64,000 nt of DNA from Bacteroidota bacterium (GTDB taxonomy: Bacteria; Bacteroidota; Bacteroidia; Chitinophagales; Chitinophagaceae), in contig VGFQ01000006.1 of the NCBI GenBank assembly GCA_016868815.1, positions 1 through 64,000 on the forward strand, written 5' to 3'. This document shows positions 54,212 to 63,449 of this stretch, in pieces. The notes under the pieces are model-generated. The model did no database searches and had not been told where the DNA came from. It worked only from the letters and a program-made list of their open reading frames with translations. A program made the position numbers and the translations under genes. How positions within the stretch are numbered: position 1 is the first letter of the stretch; every line of letters starts with the position of its first letter.

Positions 54212-56071
54212 TCAGCGCCAGGGGATGTTCTGGGTGAGGTTGGGATTCCGGTCGCGCTCTGTGGTCGGGATCTGGAAGATGTAATTCTGCTGATAGACCC
54301 GGTCGATGGTGTTGAGGTAGTAGCGCTGCTGGTTGGCACCATAGGTGTCGATGAGCCAGACGCCAGGTCCACCCGGAGGACCCCAGGTTTTTTCTATTGC
54401 CCTCCAACGGCGGAGGTCGAAGCCGCGCATGCCTTCGCCGACGAGCTCGATGATGCGTTCCTGTTCGATGGCATTAAAGAAAGCCTGACGGCTGGCATAC
54501 TTCGCCGGGGTGAGGGCCGGAAGCGCCCCGCGTGCGCGTACCCTGTTGACCAAGGTGACTGCATCGGCCAAGGGACCGCTGACCTCATTGCTGGACTCGG
54601 CGTACATGAGGTATACATCGGCAAGCCGCATGACAGGCCAGGCAAAATCACCTTCGGAACGTCCCAGTCCTCCGTAGTTGCGGACAAATTTTCGGAAGAC
54701 ATATCCGGAGTTGCAGCCGTCGGTGTTATAGGTGATGTAACGCACTCCGAGGAGGGTAATATTGGCCGCCCAGGTCTGGTAGATGAAGGGCGACATACCG
54801 GTCGACTTTAGGGAGTTTAGGCCGATGCACTGCTCGTAGTCCCACATCATCGTCGCCTTCATGCGGTAGTCGCGGTTGGCATACGAATTGGGGTTGACAG
54901 CCGAGTTAAGGGTAGTCCGGGCGGCCGGGTTGGTGGTGGGGTTCAACGGCACCAGTTTCGGCGCGTAGTCACCCGTCGTGAGCAGCTGGTATCTGTTCCC
55001 GATCTCATAGCGCGGGGACATCCAGCACTGCGAGCCTTCGACGGTACGGCCGGAGAAGTCGCGCATCAGCTCTTCGCCCTGCGAAGGGTTGGTGGGGGTG
55101 CCCGAGTGGGTGAACACCATGATCATCTCGGAGTTGCCGTTGGCCTTCGGTGTAAAGAGCTCGAAGTAGTTCGGCAGGATCTCGGCGTTCCCGAGTGCAT
55201 CGATTTTTCCGGGGTCGCCGTTCTTGTAGAGGGTGAGGCCGAAGTCGTTGGCGACGGACTTGAAGTCGGCCGCGGCGGCGGTAAAGGCTGCCTGTGCTTC
55301 GGCGGCGCTCTGCGTGAACCCTTCGAGTTCGGGCCAGCCGTTCTTCTTCCAGCTGCCCCAGAAGAGGTTGAGTTTCCCGCGGAAGGCGAGGGCGGCGGGC
55401 TTGGAGCTACGGCCGAGGCCTATGGCCTTGGCAGGCAGTTTGGCAACGGCATAGTCGAAGTCAGCCAGGATGGAGTCGCGTACCTGACCGATAGGCGCGC
55501 GCTTGAGGGCTGTCACCTCGCTGTTGTTATAGATGATCTTGCCGATATACGGCACATCTCCCCACATAGAGATCAACCGGAAATAGACCATGCCCCGCAT
55601 CAGCCGGGCTTCGCCGACGATGGCCTCCAGGTTGGCCTTGTTGGTCCCGGTGGCCGTGGGCAGCATCTTGAGGTTGATATTCTCGATCACATAATTACAG
55701 CGATGCACCGCGCCATATAGGTACTGGAAGTACTTGGTGAAGCTTCCGCCGTAGCCAGAGGGATCGTAGTTGGCACCCTGATAGGGGTCGCCGCGGAGGA
55801 TGTTGCCGCTGGTGGCGCTGGTGCCGCGGCAGCGGGTGAACTCTCCGTGTCCGTCGAGGTAGTAGTCGCGGTTGAAGACGGCCCTGACGGCGGAGTAGGC
55901 GGCCATGAGGGCGATGGTAGCGTCGGCCTCGGTCTTCCAGAAGACCTGCGCGTCGAGCAGGCCTGTCGGCGTCTGGTCGAGCAGCTCCTTCCGGCAGGAG
56001 GTCTGTGCCATCATCGCGACACAGGCCAGCAGGATGATGCATTTTCTCATATGGATGACAGGGATTTTCAT
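54212..56071 (-). CDS. SusD/RagB-like glycan-binding lipoprotein
   Basis: 619 residues from ATG 56071 (another ATG at 56050 would also give a full signal peptide with lipobox QTSC). Contains SusD-type TPR helices and the RagB/SusD C-terminal segment (DLRRWRAIEKTWG, ending NPNLTQNIPWR). It follows SusC by 12 bp. Partner of the SusC at 56084-59179 in binding and importing oligosaccharide. Its neighbours, two further surface lipoproteins and a lyase, show a single glycan-uptake operon. Confidence 0.92.
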   Translation of the reverse strand: MKIPVIHMRKCIILLACVAMMAQTSCRKELLDQTPTGLLDAQVFWKTEADATIALMAAYSAVRAVFNRDYYLDGHGEFTRCRGTSATSGNILRGDPYQGANYDPSGYGGSFTKYFQYLYGAVHRCNYVIENINLKMLPTATGTNKANLEAIVGEARLMRGMVYFRLISMWGDVPYIGKIIYNNSEVTALKRAPIGQVRDSILADFDYAVAKLPAKAIGLGRSSKPAALAFRGKLNLFWGSWKKNGWPELEGFTQSAAEAQAAFTAAAADFKSVANDFGLTLYKNGDPGKIDALGNAEILPNYFELFTPKANGNSEMIMVFTHSGTPTNPSQGEELMRDFSGRTVEGSQCWMSPRYEIGNRYQLLTTGDYAPKLVPLNPTTNPAARTTLNSAVNPNSYANRDYRMKATMMWDYEQCIGLNSLKSTGMSPFIYQTWAANITLLGVRYITYNTDGCNSGYVFRKFVRNYGGLGRSEGDFAWPVMRLADVYLMYAESSNEVSGPLADAVTLVNRVRARGALPALTPAKYASRQAFFNAIEQERIIELVGEGMRGFDLRRWRAIEKTWGPPGGPGVWLIDTYGANQQRYYLNTIDRVYQQNYIFQIPTTERDRNPNLTQNIPWR

Positions 56072-56083
56072 GTTCAATAGAGG

Positions 56084-59000
56084 TTAGAAGCTCAGATTGA
56101 TGGCGAAGGAGTACGACTTGTTGATGGGGTAGACGTTGTTGTCGTCTCCCTGCTTTTCGGGGTCGAGGCCACGGAACTGGGAGAGGGTGCCGATGTTTTC
56201 GGCAGACAATACCAGGCGGAGGTTCTCGATGCTGATGGTCTTAAGGACCTTGTCAGGCACGGAGTAGCCGAGCTGTACGTTCTTGGCGCGCAGGAAGGCC
56301 ATGTTGTCGAGCCAGTAGGTGCTGGACAGGCGGTTGTTTCCACTGCCGCCCATGCGGGGCCAGGAGCCGCCGCGGTTATCCCAGCCCCAGGGGTTGGTCC
56401 AGTGCTCCCAGGAGGCAGCGTAGCGGGCGTTGTTGAAGTTGGTGTTGTTGTAGATGTTCAGCCAGAAGTCTTTCCGACCGGCAGAACCCTGTAGGAACAC
56501 CGTCAGGTCGAATCCTTTCCAGTTGACGAACCCAGTGAGGGTGTAGGTGGTGGTGGGCATCTCTTGCAGGGTGTTGGGAAGGGCCTTGCGGTCGTCGGCG
56601 GTAATGCGGCCGTCGCCGTTAAGGTCCTGCATCAAGATGTCGCCGGGGGCGGCGCCCTGGGGGGTGGCGGCATAGATGTCGGCCCAGGACTGCGCAATGC
56701 CTTTCGACTCATAGGTGTACACGAACTGGTAAGGCATCTGCAAGAAGATGTTTCCGCGCAGCAGCAGCGTATTCCACGACTCGAGGCGGTTCTGGTTGTA
56801 GGCGAAGTTGCCGCTCACACCATAGAAGACTTTGCCGACGCGGTCCTTCCAGGAGAGGTCGAACTCCACCCCGTTGTTCCGCAGGTTGCCGATGTTGGTC
56901 CGGGGAGCGGGGCTGTAGGCGCCGAGCAAGAAGATGGAGAACTCAGAGGGGCGGTTCATGCCCGTGGTGAGGCGGTTGTAGTAGTCGACGGTCGCCGTCA
57001 GCCGGTTGTTGAGGAAGGAGAGGTCAAGGCCGGCGTTCAGGACGGTGGACGTCTCCCAGGTGAGCATCCGGTTGATCATCTTGGAGTTGGCGAAGCCGCG
57101 CTGTACAGCGCTGCCGATGACATAGTTGAGGTTGGCGAGGGTCTCCTTCTGCTCATACCTGCCCACGCCACTGTTGTTGCCGAGGCTGCCGTAGGAGACG
57201 CGCACCTTACCATTGGTCAGGAACTTGTCGGTGACCTTCTGGATGAATTTTTCCTCGGTAAACCTCCATCCGATGGCTGCAGAGGGGAAGAACCCAAAAC
57301 GACTGCCTTGGATGAACTTGGAGGAACCGTCGACCCGGAAGTTGACCTCCAACAGGTATTTATTATAGCCGGTGTAGTTGAAGCGGCCGATGTAGGACTG
57401 TAGTCCTTCGGCACTGGAAGTGCCTGAGGTCGACTGGATGTCGGTCAGGGCGGCGTTGATCTCGGTGAGGCTGGGGTGCAGCCTGTCGTTGCGGCTGCTG
57501 CCCTGGGAGCGGTCGTACCAATACTCCTCGCTGTAGAGCAGCAGTCCGGCCACGTCGTGGTTCCTGCCAAACTTCCGGTTGTAGTTCAGGCGGCCCGTCA
57601 GCATCGTCTTAAAGCCGGTAGCCGTCGTGTTGGAGACCCCTGCATTTGCGCCGACGTAAACGCGGCTGCCGAACGACGCGGTCTGAAAATTATAGGCTTG
57701 ATTGGGCATGTTGGCCGCCCATGAAAACTGATTGTAATAGTTCAAGGCATAGTCGGCCCGGGCCGTCAGACCCTTGATGGGAGACCAGTCTAAGTACATC
57801 TGACTTTGTATCTCCTGGCGATTATTCCGGGAAGGGCTGTTGATGTACAGCGTATAGGGGTTATATGCCTGAGGGTCTTCGCCGTAGGCCATCACCCCTC
57901 CAAAATACCCCGTCTTGGGATCATAGGGCAGCAGACCCGAGATGGCGTACTGCATGTCGTTGCCGGCAGTGTTGCTTGCGTCGGGATCGTTGAAGCCTTC
58001 TGCCAGTGCGTAACGCCAGTTCGACCAGTTGCCGTTGAAGCGGAAGCCGGCGTTCCAGCGGTTGCGGATCTTGGTGTCAAAGTTGAAGCGGGCATTGTAC
58101 TGGCGGTAGTCGTTGTTGATCTGCAGGCCCTTCTCATCTTTCACGCCCGCCGAGATGAAGAAGTTGGAATTCTCAGAGCCGCCGCTGGCAGAGAGGTTGT
58201 GGTTCTGGAAGCTGCCCTGGCGAAGGATGATGTCCCACACGTCGGTGTTGGGGAACTTGACCGGGTCGACCATGCCGCGGGCGAACCACTCATCGACGGT
58301 GCCGAGCTTAAAGAGCTGGTTGCCGGGGAGGGTGTTGACGCTCGTGCGGCGCTGCTGGACGGTGAGGGCGCGGGGATAGTCGTCCATGAAGTCCTGCCCG
58401 CGGGTGGGGGTGACGATGGAGACGTTGCTGGTAAAGTCAAGCCGCGTCTTCTTCTGTCCCTTGCCGCTGCGCGTCGTGATCAGGATGACCCCGTTGGCGG
58501 CGCGGGAGCCATAGACGGAGGCTGAGGTCGCGTCTTTTAAGACGGAGATGGTCTCGATGTCATTGATGTTGATGCGGTTGATGTTGACGTCGGGCATGCC
58601 GTCGACCACCACCAGCGGACTGGCATTGTTGACCGTGCCGAGGCCCCGGATGAGGAGCGAGGCGTTGTTGTTGCCGGCCATGCCGGACGACTGTACCGCT
58701 TGCAGGCCCGGCACCATGCCCGTAAGGGCAGAGGAGACGTTCGGCAGGGCGCGGCTCACCATCTTGTCATCCACATTCACCGTGCCAACCGCCCCGACAA
58801 GGTTCACTTTTTTCTGTCGTCCATAGCCCACCACGACGACGTCGTTCAGCGAAGAAGAGGATTGCTTCAGCCCTACGAGGTAGTCGTCCCGGTCGTCGAC
58901 CTTCAGACTGAACGGCTCGTGCGTGGCAGAGGTAAATACCAACTCATCGCCTTTAGAGGCTGAGATCCGGAACTTCCCCAGGGCATCGGTGGTGGTACCG

Positions 59001-59179
59001 GCACTGCCTCCCCGTACTGCGACGGAGATGTTCGGCAGGGCCTCCCCCGCCTCATCCTTCACGGTGCCGTTGACGGTGCGTTGTTGTGCCATGAGGGGCA
59101 AGGAGGAGAGCAGGACAAGGGCCCAGGCGGACATTTTCATGCACGCTACAGCCCCCAGCAACATACGCCGGGCATTCAT
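56084..59179 (-). CDS. SusC/RagA-type TonB-dependent transporter
   Basis: 1,031 residues from ATG 59179, with signal peptide (SAWALVLLSSLPLMAQ), CarboxypepD-like regulatory domain (VNGTVKDEAGEALPNISV), plug domain (DVVVVGYGRQKKVNLVGAV, then ISVLKDATSASVYGSRAANG and VILITTRSG) and a barrel ending YSFAINLSF. Imports oligosaccharides released by the neighbouring lyases and sulfatase. First gene of the second SusC/D operon; the nearest upstream sequence is the scar region 59240-59990. I saw no ECF sigma/anti-sigma or hybrid two-component regulator in the window. Confidence 0.95.
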   Translation of the reverse strand: MNARRMLLGAVACMKMSAWALVLLSSLPLMAQQRTVNGTVKDEAGEALPNISVAVRGGSAGTTTDALGKFRISASKGDELVFTSATHEPFSLKVDDRDDYLVGLKQSSSSLNDVVVVGYGRQKKVNLVGAVGTVNVDDKMVSRALPNVSSALTGMVPGLQAVQSSGMAGNNNASLLIRGLGTVNNASPLVVVDGMPDVNINRININDIETISVLKDATSASVYGSRAANGVILITTRSGKGQKKTRLDFTSNVSIVTPTRGQDFMDDYPRALTVQQRRTSVNTLPGNQLFKLGTVDEWFARGMVDPVKFPNTDVWDIILRQGSFQNHNLSASGGSENSNFFISAGVKDEKGLQINNDYRQYNARFNFDTKIRNRWNAGFRFNGNWSNWRYALAEGFNDPDASNTAGNDMQYAISGLLPYDPKTGYFGGVMAYGEDPQAYNPYTLYINSPSRNNRQEIQSQMYLDWSPIKGLTARADYALNYYNQFSWAANMPNQAYNFQTASFGSRVYVGANAGVSNTTATGFKTMLTGRLNYNRKFGRNHDVAGLLLYSEEYWYDRSQGSSRNDRLHPSLTEINAALTDIQSTSGTSSAEGLQSYIGRFNYTGYNKYLLEVNFRVDGSSKFIQGSRFGFFPSAAIGWRFTEEKFIQKVTDKFLTNGKVRVSYGSLGNNSGVGRYEQKETLANLNYVIGSAVQRGFANSKMINRMLTWETSTVLNAGLDLSFLNNRLTATVDYYNRLTTGMNRPSEFSIFLLGAYSPAPRTNIGNLRNNGVEFDLSWKDRVGKVFYGVSGNFAYNQNRLESWNTLLLRGNIFLQMPYQFVYTYESKGIAQSWADIYAATPQGAAPGDILMQDLNGDGRITADDRKALPNTLQEMPTTTYTLTGFVNWKGFDLTVFLQGSAGRKDFWLNIYNNTNFNNARYAASWEHWTNPWGWDNRGGSWPRMGGSGNNRLSSTYWLDNMAFLRAKNVQLGYSVPDKVLKTISIENLRLVLSAENIGTLSQFRGLDPEKQGDDNNVYPINKSYSFAINLSF

Positions 59180-59318
59180 AAGCAATCGATTTATAACTCT
59201 AAGGTAGCACCTTCCGCGATCATTATGAATCCCGCCCACATAAAATACACCGATAACATTTGCGTAGGAGACTGCAAATCGAAACGACAGCCCTTGTCAG
59301 ATGAGATACAAGGCTTGC

Positions 59319-59675
59319 CTACCCACCGCGTGACGATCCCAAGAACATGGTTTGAAACAGCTGTCCGTGGACGACGGCAAAGGCACGTGCCATCTGACTT
59401 ACAGGGACGTAGACGGCAGGGTGACCCGGATGCAGCGCCTCCATCGCCGCCCGGTAAGGTGCTTCTGAGAGGGATTCCAGTTGACCGTCTATGTAGCGAC
59501 AGAGATAGGTAGCCCTTTCTTCCGGTAGTAGGCCGAGCGACTCGCGGGACTGGTCAAGCACGGAGATCCCTTCCCAGGTGTGCCGTTCGCAGAGGACCTC
59601 CCCGCCGACCGAGTCCACCAACCGTATCCTGAAGGTGCTCGTACCCCAATCGCAGGAGACGATCCTTTTCTGCAC
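59319..59675 (-). pseudogene. Truncated 2-dehydro-3-deoxygalactonokinase-like gene
   Basis: 118-codon frame from a GTG at 59675. The first ~70 residues (RIVSCDWGTSTFRIRLVDS, then RHTWEGISVLD) match the N-terminus of KDGal kinases (DgoK type) of the actin-like ATPase superfamily; a full gene has ~300 codons. After about residue 70 the resemblance is lost and the frame ends. Only the 5' part remains, on the minus strand, with its 3' end toward the SusC gene. The kinase would phosphorylate KDGal or KDG-type acids, in keeping with the uronate theme of the window. Confidence 0.6.
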
Positions 59676-59748
59676 CCCTTTCCATCTATCTGATATCCTT
59701 CAAAACTATGCAATCACATTGGTTCGTACCTTGAGACCATACCCTCGC

Positions 59749-59922
59749 ATGAGTCAGCCCGCACCATCCCCGACAGGTCTCGCCGAGGTCGACCTGCTGC
59801 GCGGCCTTACCATGTTGCTGATGGTCTTCGTCAATGACCTCTGGACGCTGCAGGACATCCCGAACTGGATGCTGACGGGGCTTCCGGGACTCGCCCGGCT
59901 TGGCGTGAATCTAAAACTGTAA
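59749..59922 (+). pseudogene. Truncated DUF5009/acyltransferase-like membrane protein gene
   Basis: 57 codons. Residues 13-41 (EVDLLRGLTMLLMVFVNDLW) match the first transmembrane helix of the DUF5009/heparan-alpha-glucosaminide N-acetyltransferase-like family, which have ~380 residues. The match ends near DIPNWM, after which ~15 unrelated residues precede a stop. It is divergent from the DgoK-like stub, 73 bp away, so both are 5' remnants of one divergent gene pair. Confidence 0.55.
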
Positions 59923-59991
59923 TGAGCAAAAAAGGAAGTTATCTGAGGAACCGTCACGAGGCTATATAACGATCACGTATAATAGAAATTG

Positions 59992-60681
59992 ATGGGAATC
60001 TCCACTGTCTTTATTTCACTCGCCATGCTGTGGTCAGCCACTGCTAGCGACACGATACCCGTACACCGTACGGCCGACTTCACCCCCGATGGCATCGGTA
60101 GCGCATCGTCCTGGGCACTGGCCGAATGGCATGCAATGCCCAGGGTAGGTGAGAAAGTCTCGGACTTCTATTCCCGATTCCGCATCCTGTACTCCGAGAC
60201 CGGCCTATATATCCTCTTCCACGGCACCGACGCGAAGGTCACGAGTCTCTATCGACGCGACTTCGACGACCTCTACCGTGCCGACGTCTTCGAGGCATTC
60301 TTCCACACCCGCCCTGCCGACCCCGTCTATTTCGAATATGAGATTAGCCCGCGGAACCGCGAGCTGGTGCTCATCATTCCAAACCTTGGAGGGAAATTCC
60401 TCGGATGGACGCCTTGGAAATACGATGCGAGACGTAGAACAATCCATAAGGTATCCATCGTGAAGGAGAAGGGCCGAATGACGGGCTGGATGGCGGAGGT
60501 GTTCATCCCATTTGCACTGTTGGAGCCGTTGAGGGACAATCCGCCAAAGCCAGGCATCGTGTGGAACGCCAACTTCTGCCGACTCGACTACGACTCGGGG
60601 CGGATGGAGAAATGGGCATGGTCGCCCGTCAGGAGTGGCTTCCACGAGTTCGACCGCTACCGGTCGATCCACTTTGAGTGA
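59992..60681 (+). CDS. Exported CBM9-like carbohydrate-binding protein
   Basis: 229 residues from ATG 59992, with signal peptide (STVFISLAMLWSATAS). Body has the carbohydrate-binding family-9-like pattern: DGIGSASSWALAEWHAM, the SRFRILYSETGLYILFHG strand pair, YEISPRNRELVLIIPN, and WMAEVFIPFALLEPL, ending WSPVRSGFHEFDRYRS. Such proteins bind sugars at the surface or in the periplasm; a few carry out other functions. It ends 3 bp before the stop of the convergent RraA-like gene. No domain-fused enzyme is present. Confidence 0.82.
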   Translation: MGISTVFISLAMLWSATASDTIPVHRTADFTPDGIGSASSWALAEWHAMPRVGEKVSDFYSRFRILYSETGLYILFHGTDAKVTSLYRRDFDDLYRADVFEAFFHTRPADPVYFEYEISPRNRELVLIIPNLGGKFLGWTPWKYDARRRTIHKVSIVKEKGRMTGWMAEVFIPFALLEPLRDNPPKPGIVWNANFCRLDYDSGRMEKWAWSPVRSGFHEFDRYRSIHFE

Positions 60682-60684
60682 GGC

Positions 60685-61602
60685 CTACCAGGTGCGCTTG
60701 CTGAGGTATCGCTCCAGCTGCTCAGCCGTGATCTGCGGCTCTCCAGGATGTTTTCCGATCCAGTCGAGGAAGGAGGTCCGTATCTCGGGCGTCCATTCGT
60801 TGTCGATCTGTCCGGCGTTGTAGCGTCCGCTGTTCAACATATCCTTGGAAAAGCGGTCGCGCACGGCGATGAATTCGGCCATGCCCACTACGTATTCTGC
60901 CATGTGTACGGGGATGAAGAGCACGCCCTCACGTTCTGAGATGACGAGGTCACCCGGCATGACGATGGCGCCTCCGATACGGATGGGCGTGTTGAGTCCC
61001 ATGAGGAAGAGGTCCTCGATGAAGGAGGGGTGGAAGTCGCGCACGAAAGCGTTGAAGCCGGGGATCTTCGCGAGGCCGGAGAGGTCGCGGGCGCTGCCGT
61101 CGAAGATGACGCCCGTACCTGTCTTGCGGAAGATGGAGGTGCCTAGGTTGTCGCCGATCAGCGTGCCCTGTGCGATCTTGCCGAAGGCTTCTGCCACGTA
61201 CACATCCCCTTTCTGCAGCACTTCGATGGGCCAGGCGTTGGTATTACCTTTTCTTCCCTGCGCCTGTCCCCGCTCCTTCACCAGCTTCTCTACATCGGGT
61301 CGGGAGGGCATGTAGCGGGCGGTGACGACCCGGCCTACGACGGGCACATCTTCGTGCACCATCTTCCATCCGCCTTCGTACTGATTGCGGTAGCCCTCGT
61401 TGTTGAGGATTTGCCAGGCCTCTTCGATGCCGATGCGCCGGGCGCGATCGACGAGCTCGTCGGAGACGCGGGGGCGGCCGTCGGCGAAGCGCTCCCCCTT
61501 CCAGGCGGAGGTGAGAAACAGCAATTCCTCTTTAGGAAGGGTCTGCGCGCCGGCCTCGGAACTCAGGGCCAGCAGCGTGAAGACCACTATGCATAGTCTC
61601 AT
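60685..61602 (-). CDS. Exported RraA-like (HMG/CHA aldolase-type) protein
   Basis: 305 residues with a Sec signal peptide (CIVVFTLLALSSEAGAQ). The core shows the RraA pattern: GTLIGDNLGTSIFRKTG, VIFDGSARDL and a late GAIVMPGDLVISEREGVLF. RraA-family proteins include divalent-metal aldolases of 4-hydroxy-4-methyl-2-oxoglutarate and oxaloacetate decarboxylases. The family is usually cytosolic; a signal peptide places this one outside the cytoplasm. It is 21 bp after the SelA-like gene. Substrate unknown. Confidence 0.84.
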   Translation of the reverse strand: MRLCIVVFTLLALSSEAGAQTLPKEELLFLTSAWKGERFADGRPRVSDELVDRARRIGIEEAWQILNNEGYRNQYEGGWKMVHEDVPVVGRVVTARYMPSRPDVEKLVKERGQAQGRKGNTNAWPIEVLQKGDVYVAEAFGKIAQGTLIGDNLGTSIFRKTGTGVIFDGSARDLSGLAKIPGFNAFVRDFHPSFIEDLFLMGLNTPIRIGGAIVMPGDLVISEREGVLFIPVHMAEYVVGMAEFIAVRDRFSKDMLNSGRYNAGQIDNEWTPEIRTSFLDWIGKHPGEPQITAEQLERYLSKRTW

Positions 61603-61623
61603 GTCGGGATGTCGTTTGCGGTA

Positions 61624-62841
61624 TTAGGCTTTGGACTCCTGCAGCACTTCCTTCACACGGCGGGCGACGATGCGGTCCTCCCCATCCACCAACTGCCAAG
61701 CGGTGATGCTGAGGTTGTCCTTGCCGCCCATGACCTCGATGGAGGGATCTCCCTTTCGGAGTGCCTCGCGCATCTGGTTGCCGTCGGCCTTCATCGCGCC
61801 AGCCTCCCAAGTGATGTTGAGGGTGGGTGTGCAGTTACCCAGCTTGGGATGGTTGACCTGGGTGGAGACGCCCTTCACCGTTTCAGCGGACGCCTTGATG
61901 CGGTCGATGCGCTCCTGGAACATCTGGTACTCCTTGTCGTGGTCAATGCGGACGAACTCTTCCAGGGCGGCCCACATGCCTAGGATCTCCTCTTTGTTGA
62001 CCTTCATACCGCGGCCGATGTTCTCACCACGGGGCGGCATAGAGAGGCGGGCAGCCTCTATGATATGCTTTTTGCCCAGCAGCAGGCCGGCACTCTGCGG
62101 GCCGCGCAGGGCCTTACCACCCGAGATGGCCACCCAATGGAAGCCCATGTCGTTGAAGCGCCAAAGGTTGGAGACGGGCGGCACGTCGGCCGCAATATCG
62201 ATGGTGGTCGGGATGCCATGCTTGTTGGCCACTGCTACCCATTCCTCGTGCAGGATCTTTCCGCGGTCGGCGTTGATATGAAGGAAGTGCATGGCGGCGG
62301 TATTGGGACCGATGGCCCGCTCCAGCTCTTCGTGCGTTTCGATCATGATGATCTTTACGCCCGTGTTGGTAAGGGCCTGGTTGTAGCCGATAGCATGCCC
62401 CTTCTGACAGATGACTTCTGTCTTCATGCCGGTGCCCTCTAGCTTCGGCAGCTGTTTGACCTTCTGGGGATCCTTGCCCGTGAGGATGCCTGCCATGCCC
62501 AGCGTGAGTGCTGAGAAGGCGCCACTCGTGACGACAGCAGCCTCGGCATGGGTGATGGCGGCAATGCGCTCTCCTACCTTATCCTGCAGTTCGTCAAGCA
62601 TGCAGAACTTGCGGGAGGCGAGGCGGATGGCCTCCATCGCCTCCGGCCGCATCAGAGAGGCCGTCATGGAGGTATAGGTGCCTGCAGCGTTGATGAAGGT
62701 CCGCACACCGAGTTCGGCGAAGTAGTCACGTCCCTTGAAGGCTGCCACCGAAGTGGTGGCTGCACTGGCAGTTCCGGGTAGGATTGCGCCGCCTGCCAGC
62801 GGGGCGAGGCCGAGCATCCTGAGCATCTTTCTGCGTCTCAT
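61624..62841 (-). CDS. Exported SelA-like PLP enzyme (D-glucosaminate-type ammonia-lyase family)
   Basis: 405 residues. Twin-arginine-like leader (RRRKMLRMLGLAPLAGGAIL) followed by a fold-type-I PLP domain: GVRTFINAAGTYTSMTASL, VVTSGAFSALTLG, and the region WVAISGGKALRGPQSAGLLLG containing the PLP lysine. It resembles the SelA-like group that includes D-glucosaminate-6-phosphate ammonia-lyase rather than selenocysteine synthase. 12 bp after the RidA-like gene and 21 bp before the RraA-like gene, in one short operon. Tat export would suit a folded cofactor-containing protein. Substrate unknown. Confidence 0.82.
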   Translation of the reverse strand: MRRRKMLRMLGLAPLAGGAILPGTASAATTSVAAFKGRDYFAELGVRTFINAAGTYTSMTASLMRPEAMEAIRLASRKFCMLDELQDKVGERIAAITHAEAAVVTSGAFSALTLGMAGILTGKDPQKVKQLPKLEGTGMKTEVICQKGHAIGYNQALTNTGVKIIMIETHEELERAIGPNTAAMHFLHINADRGKILHEEWVAVANKHGIPTTIDIAADVPPVSNLWRFNDMGFHWVAISGGKALRGPQSAGLLLGKKHIIEAARLSMPPRGENIGRGMKVNKEEILGMWAALEEFVRIDHDKEYQMFQERIDRIKASAETVKGVSTQVNHPKLGNCTPTLNITWEAGAMKADGNQMREALRKGDPSIEVMGGKDNLSITAWQLVDGEDRIVARRVKEVLQESKA

Positions 62842-62853
62842 GCACTTTTGTAT

Positions 62854-63327
62854 TTATTTGTTGGGGGTATAGGCGATGCAGTCCATTTCTACGAGCGAGT
62901 TGCCGGGCACGCCGCCATAGGTGGCGACCGTCGTGCGTACAGGTGGCTTCTCGCCGAAGCGGCCGCGGAACACCTCGTTCATAGACTTATAGTCGGCCAG
63001 ATCAGCCAGGTAGACGTTGACCTTCAACACATGCTTCATCGAAGATCCGGCCTTGACAAGCTCCTTCTCAAGCTCTTTTAGTACATGGTCTGTATGGGAC
63101 TTAATATCGCCCTCGAAATGCGCACCTTTGCCGGCAATAAAGATGAGGCCTCCATAGGTCGTGGAGCCTGAGAAAAGAGGGATCTCCTGGTCGGTCTGGA
63201 TGCTCCGGCAGACCTTCTCTTCGGAAGCGGCTGATTCGACGGCTTTGGCTGCCGCCGTAATACCAGTTGCACCTAGCAGCGTCGCAAATAAGCGCTGGAA
63301 GGCGGACCTCCTTGGTTGTGTATTCAT
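62854..63327 (-). CDS. RidA/YjgF-like protein with export leader
   Basis: 157 residues. After an N-terminal leader (MNTQPRRSAFQRLFATLLG; the twin-Arg is present but its hydrophobic residue is one position late) comes a RidA fold: IFIAGKGAHFEGDIKSHTD, KHVLKVNVYLADLADYKSM, and the active-site segment PPVRTTVATYGGVPGNSLVEMD with Arg and Glu (shown in parts: PPVRTTVATYG / GNSLVEMD). RidA hydrolyses reactive enamine/imine intermediates of PLP enzymes. That matches the SelA-like PLP enzyme immediately downstream. First gene of the three-gene operon; divergent from the amidohydrolase, 122 bp apart. Confidence 0.86.
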   Translation of the reverse strand: MNTQPRRSAFQRLFATLLGATGITAAAKAVESAASEEKVCRSIQTDQEIPLFSGSTTYGGLIFIAGKGAHFEGDIKSHTDHVLKELEKELVKAGSSMKHVLKVNVYLADLADYKSMNEVFRGRFGEKPPVRTTVATYGGVPGNSLVEMDCIAYTPNK

Positions 63328-63449
63328 GTTGGCTTATTTGTGGGTCTAAAGGTGCCTGTCTCTGTCGCATCCTTCAATGCCTAAATTAGAGAAAGGCAAC
63401 GAGATGCAGATGAATGGGAATGGATATATTTATCACCAAAACAACAGAG

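Noticed and set aside
59989-59991. TTG start 3 bases before the CBM9-like ATG
   Set aside because: The ATG at 59992 gives the same signal peptide and is the likelier start.
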